Shown here piece by piece: positions 6,501 to 7,752 of a stretch of 7,752 bases of DNA. Within the stretch, counting starts at the first letter, position 1. Every line of letters starts with the position of its first letter. The position numbers were made by a program, and so were the translations under genes. The notes under the pieces were generated by a model. That model saw nothing but the letters and a program-made list of their open reading frames with translations. It had not been told where the DNA came from and searched no databases. This stretch comes from JACPNK01 sp964479745 (GTDB lineage Bacteria > Patescibacteriota > Minisyncoccia > 2-02-FULL-40-12 > IGHO2-12-FULL-4). Location of the stretch: assembly GCA_964479745.1 (NCBI GenBank), contig CAYZNJ010000032.1, positions 1 to 7,752 of the forward strand, given 5' to 3'.

Positions 6501-6560
6501 CCTAGCCAAGGTCCTTCGGACTCGCCAAATCTGATTTGGCGAGCTAGACTTCATACGGGA
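6486..6560 (+). repeat. Palindromic repeat copy 2 (75 bp), overlapping the epimerase 3' end
   Basis: Arms TCCCGTACGAAGT (6486-6498) and ACTTCATACGGGA (6548-6560) are inverted with one mismatch. Inside are a small hairpin GTCC-TTC-GGAC (6511-6521) and a perfect 10-bp stem CTCGCCAAAT/ATTTGGCGAG (6521-6530 and 6534-6543) with loop CTG. The element supplies the epimerase codons for S-R-T-K and the TAG stop at 6498-6500, and makes up most of the 84-bp gap before the cupin gene. There is no T-run after it, so it does not look like an intrinsic terminator. Confidence 0.9.
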
Positions 6561-6572
6561 TTTATCCCGTAT
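6553..6572 (+). repeat. 9-bp hairpin just upstream of the cupin start region
   Basis: ATACGGGAT (6553-6561), loop TT, ATCCCGTAT (6564-6572) form a perfect stem. Its left half is the right end of repeat copy 2, so it competes with the repeat's own long stem. It ends one base before the likely Shine-Dalgarno stretch GAGAAAAG (6574-6581) of the cupin gene. The right half resembles the start of another repeat copy (TCCCGTA...CGA) and may be a fragment of one. Confidence 0.65.
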
Positions 6573-6584
6573 CGAGAAAAGATA

Positions 6585-7043
6585 ATGAATAAAATAATTC
6601 ACAGTCAACCTAGAGCGATTGAATACCCTGTTTTTGCAGATGACAGGGGAACCTTCGCGCCTTTTATAAATGGCTTAAAAGAAATAGCCCCCAAAACCGT
6701 CTCGGTCAAGAGAGTGTATTATGTTTGCAACGACAGCAAAGGAGTTGTGCGTGGCTTTCATTATCACAAGAAAGAATGGAAGTTTTTTATTATTGTGTCC
6801 GGTTCGGCCAAATTTGTCGCCTTAAACCCGGACAAGCCGGATGAAAAGTTTCAGTTTGTAAGTTCGGCGAGAAAAAATAATCTGATAATAATCCCGCCTT
6901 TTTACGCCAACGGCTGGGTTTCTCTTTCTGACAACACTATTCTTGTTTGCGCTTCAAGCGCCACTACCCAAGAATCTCTCAAAGACGACCAGCGTTTTGA
7001 CCCCTACAAATGGGGCGATGTCTGGACAGTTAAAGCAAGGTAG
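6585..7043 (+). CDS. RmlC/FdtA-like cupin sugar epimerase or ketoisomerase
   Basis: This 152-residue small cupin probably acts on a 4-keto nucleotide sugar, either as a dTDP-4-dehydrorhamnose 3,5-epimerase relative or as a 3,4-ketoisomerase (FdtA/WxcM type). ADDRGTFAPF (18-27) and the end DPYKWGDVWTV (139-149) resemble RmlC relatives. The core KRVYYVCN then VRGFHYHKKEW (55-65) gives R-G-x-H-x-H-K, the pattern of FdtA-type ketoisomerases, while RmlC usually has RGLHYQ. The second RmlC histidine (in IPPGFAHGF) is N109 here (IPPFYANGW), and the usual catalytic tyrosine position reads ILVCASS. It is therefore not a standard RmlC. The start ATG at 6585 has GAGAAAAG a few bases upstream. It follows the epimerase on the same strand, separated by repeat copy 2, and the two may act in sequence on one sugar. 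Confidence 0.82.
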   Translation: MNKIIHSQPRAIEYPVFADDRGTFAPFINGLKEIAPKTVSVKRVYYVCNDSKGVVRGFHYHKKEWKFFIIVSGSAKFVALNPDKPDEKFQFVSSARKNNLIIIPPFYANGWVSLSDNTILVCASSATTQESLKDDQRFDPYKWGDVWTVKAR

Positions 7044-7074
7044 TGAGTTTGGTGAAAATCTGTCAGCCACTTAG

Positions 7075-7164
7075 TTGCGGACCTCCGGGCAAAAACACTT
7101 TAAAGCCGATGGGCTTAATGCCGAGCGTGTTGCTAAAGCTATTCTGGGTTATTATAAACCCTAA
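7075..7164 (+). pseudogene. Possible gene remnant (C-terminal fragment)
   Basis: A short frame ending at TAA (7162-7164) reads HFKADGLNAERVAKAILGYYKP in two overlapping parts: HFKADGLNAERV then AKAILGYYKP. This looks like a genuine protein end, with an amphipathic final helix reminiscent of the D-G-x-A-x-E-R-I tail of UDP-GlcNAc 2-epimerase/glycosyltransferase-B proteins. The frame is closed by TAG at 7072-7074 and has only a TTG at 7075 and no ribosome-binding site, so it is unlikely to be expressed alone. It may be what remains of a deleted sugar gene. Composition alone could produce this resemblance. Confidence 0.35.
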
Positions 7165-7172
7165 CAAAAAAT

Positions 7173-7195
7173 AAAGACCCTTTCGGGTCTTTTTT
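7173..7195. terminator. Bidirectional intrinsic terminator
   Basis: AAAGACCC (7173-7180), loop TTTC, GGGTCTTT (7185-7192), followed by more T on the plus strand and preceded by an A-rich run that becomes a U-run on the minus strand. It can end transcription of both the epimerase-cupin unit and the convergent acetyltransferase, whose stop codon (7194-7196) touches it. Confidence 0.88.
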
Positions 7196-7637
7196 AATAC
7201 TGATAATAAATATTCTGGTCATTCTCCGAGACTTTTTTAAAGCCGACTTTTTCAAAAATTTTTTTTGAGGCGATATTGAATTTTCTAACTTCAGCCAAGA
7301 TCGGAATATTAGATTTTAGCTGTTTGATAGATTCCTGAAGCAAAAATGTTCCGATGCCTTTGCCGTGCATCGCAGAAGCGATGGCAATTGAATTTAGGTA
7401 CTGGTTTCTGTCAGGATTCAAATCAAATCGGCAATAGCCAATCACATTTTGATCAGCTTCGGCCACAAAACAAACATTGCCCTTGTTGGTAGAATATTTG
7501 TCATTAAACCAAGCGACATGTTTGGTTAAAGGAATGATCTCTGGGTTGGCGGCGACAGCTAAAGATGCCGGTTCGTTTCTGATTTCCCAAATTCTTTGCG
7601 CATCGCCAAATTGTGCCGGTCTGACGGTTAGTTCCAT
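7194..7637 (-). CDS. GNAT-family N-acetyltransferase
   Basis: This 147-residue protein is a single GNAT domain that would transfer an acetyl group from acetyl-CoA, plausibly to an amino sugar given the neighbourhood. The N-terminal part MELTVRPAQFGDAQ then IWEIRNEP (17-23) and the later H40-x-x-W-F resemble sugar N-acetyltransferases of the PseH type. Motif A (AMHGKGIGTFLLQESI, 89-104) carries the acetyl-CoA pyrophosphate loop G92-K-G-I-G, and the N121 to F132-G/F region (NIASKKIFEKVGF) is the usual motif B helix. ATG at 7637 is preceded by AGG at a good spacing (about 9 nt). It begins 2 bp after the stop of the upstream partial gene, so the two are probably cotranscribed and coupled. A ribosomal-protein or small-molecule acetyltransferase cannot be excluded. 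Confidence 0.85.
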   Translation of the reverse strand: MELTVRPAQFGDAQRIWEIRNEPASLAVAANPEIIPLTKHVAWFNDKYSTNKGNVCFVAEADQNVIGYCRFDLNPDRNQYLNSIAIASAMHGKGIGTFLLQESIKQLKSNIPILAEVRKFNIASKKIFEKVGFKKVSENDQNIYYQY

Positions 7638-7639
7638 AG

Positions 7640-7752
7640 TTAAACCTGATATTTTTTCTGTTGTTTAGGGTCTAAATGCACCTTACCATAAGATGACGGT
7701 TTTCCCCAAAGATTATCTTTCCACCATTGGCCGTCTTTAATCCACCAGACTC
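7640..7752 (-). CDS. C-terminal end of an unrecognised protein (5' part outside window)
   Basis: On the minus strand an open frame enters from the right edge and ends with TAA at 7642-7640. Its last 36 residues are VWWIKDGQWWKDNLW then GKPSSYGKVHLDP and KQQKKYQV. It has five tryptophans in the first 15 visible residues, is hydrophilic and has no membrane segment. The frame ends only two bases before the acetyltransferase ATG, and the other two minus-strand frames here hit stops, which supports it as coding. I do not recognise the family. By position it belongs to the same operon as the acetyltransferase and may be another sugar-pathway enzyme. Confidence 0.7.
   Translation of the reverse strand, partial: VWWIKDGQWWKDNLWGKPSSYGKVHLDPKQQKKYQV

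Noticed and set aside
5468..6560. Repeat copies as tRNA genes (71-75 nt, cloverleaf-like folds)
   Set aside because: The outer stem is 13 bp rather than 7. There is no T-loop GTTCGA-type motif, no convincing anticodon arm and no CCA end, and one copy is inside a translated gene.
6486..6572. Repeat copy 2 as an intrinsic terminator of the epimerase
   Set aside because: Strong hairpins exist but no T-run follows, and a cotranscribed gene starts directly downstream.
7052..7174. GTG-initiated open frame of about 40 codons after the cupin
   Set aside because: There is no ribosome-binding site, the composition is not protein-like, and it overlaps the more protein-like frame ending at 7164 and the terminator.
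1..7752. CRISPR arrays, rRNA, tRNA or intact transposase genes
   Set aside because: No regularly spaced repeats, RNA gene signatures or transposase motifs were seen.

Overview
The window is a surface-glycan (polysaccharide or glycoconjugate) biosynthesis region from a bacterium with compact, moderately AT-rich DNA. Genes abut or overlap by a few bases, Shine-Dalgarno sites are mostly weak, and sugar-modifying enzymes are closely packed. This style is common in Candidate Phyla Radiation (Patescibacteria/Parcubacteria-like) genomes. That placement is an inference from style and from protein flavour; no phylogenetic marker is present.

Layout: (1) Bases 1-695 on the + strand hold the 3' part of a radical SAM enzyme, cut by the left edge. 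(2) Bases 661-5356 on the - strand hold a four-gene operon. In transcription order these are a DUF115/MptE-like protein, a class I SAM methyltransferase, a NodU/CmcH-type carbamoyltransferase and a GT4 glycosyltransferase. The last gene runs 35 bp into the 3' end of the radical SAM gene. (3) An 82-bp divergent intergenic region carries back-to-back promoter-like sequences. (4) Bases 5439-7043 on the + strand hold an NAD-dependent sugar epimerase/dehydratase and an RmlC/FdtA-like cupin. (5) A short possible gene remnant and a bidirectional terminator follow. (6) Bases 7194-7752 on the - strand hold a GNAT acetyltransferase and, upstream of it, the unrecognised C-terminus of a gene cut by the right edge.

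Taken together, the enzymes could make and decorate an unusual sugar: the SDR and cupin rearrange a nucleotide sugar, the GNAT, methyltransferase and carbamoyltransferase add acetyl, methyl and carbamoyl groups, and the GT4 enzyme transfers a sugar. The substrate is not readable from the sequence.

The most unusual content is a family of structured palindromic repeats. Two copies (5468-5538 and 6486-6560, in opposite orientations) share 13-bp terminal inverted arms starting TCCCG and a similar interior that can fold into two hairpins. One copy lies in frame inside the epimerase gene and is translated as 24 extra residues ahead of the Rossmann fold. The other overlaps the 3' end of the same gene, supplies its last four codons and its stop, and fills the gap before the cupin gene. 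A separate 13-bp perfect inverted repeat (1228-1261) sits inside the glycosyltransferase gene and encodes a doubled RSDL peptide. These look like small mobile or formerly mobile elements that tolerate insertion into coding DNA, comparable in concept to the Rickettsia palindromic elements.
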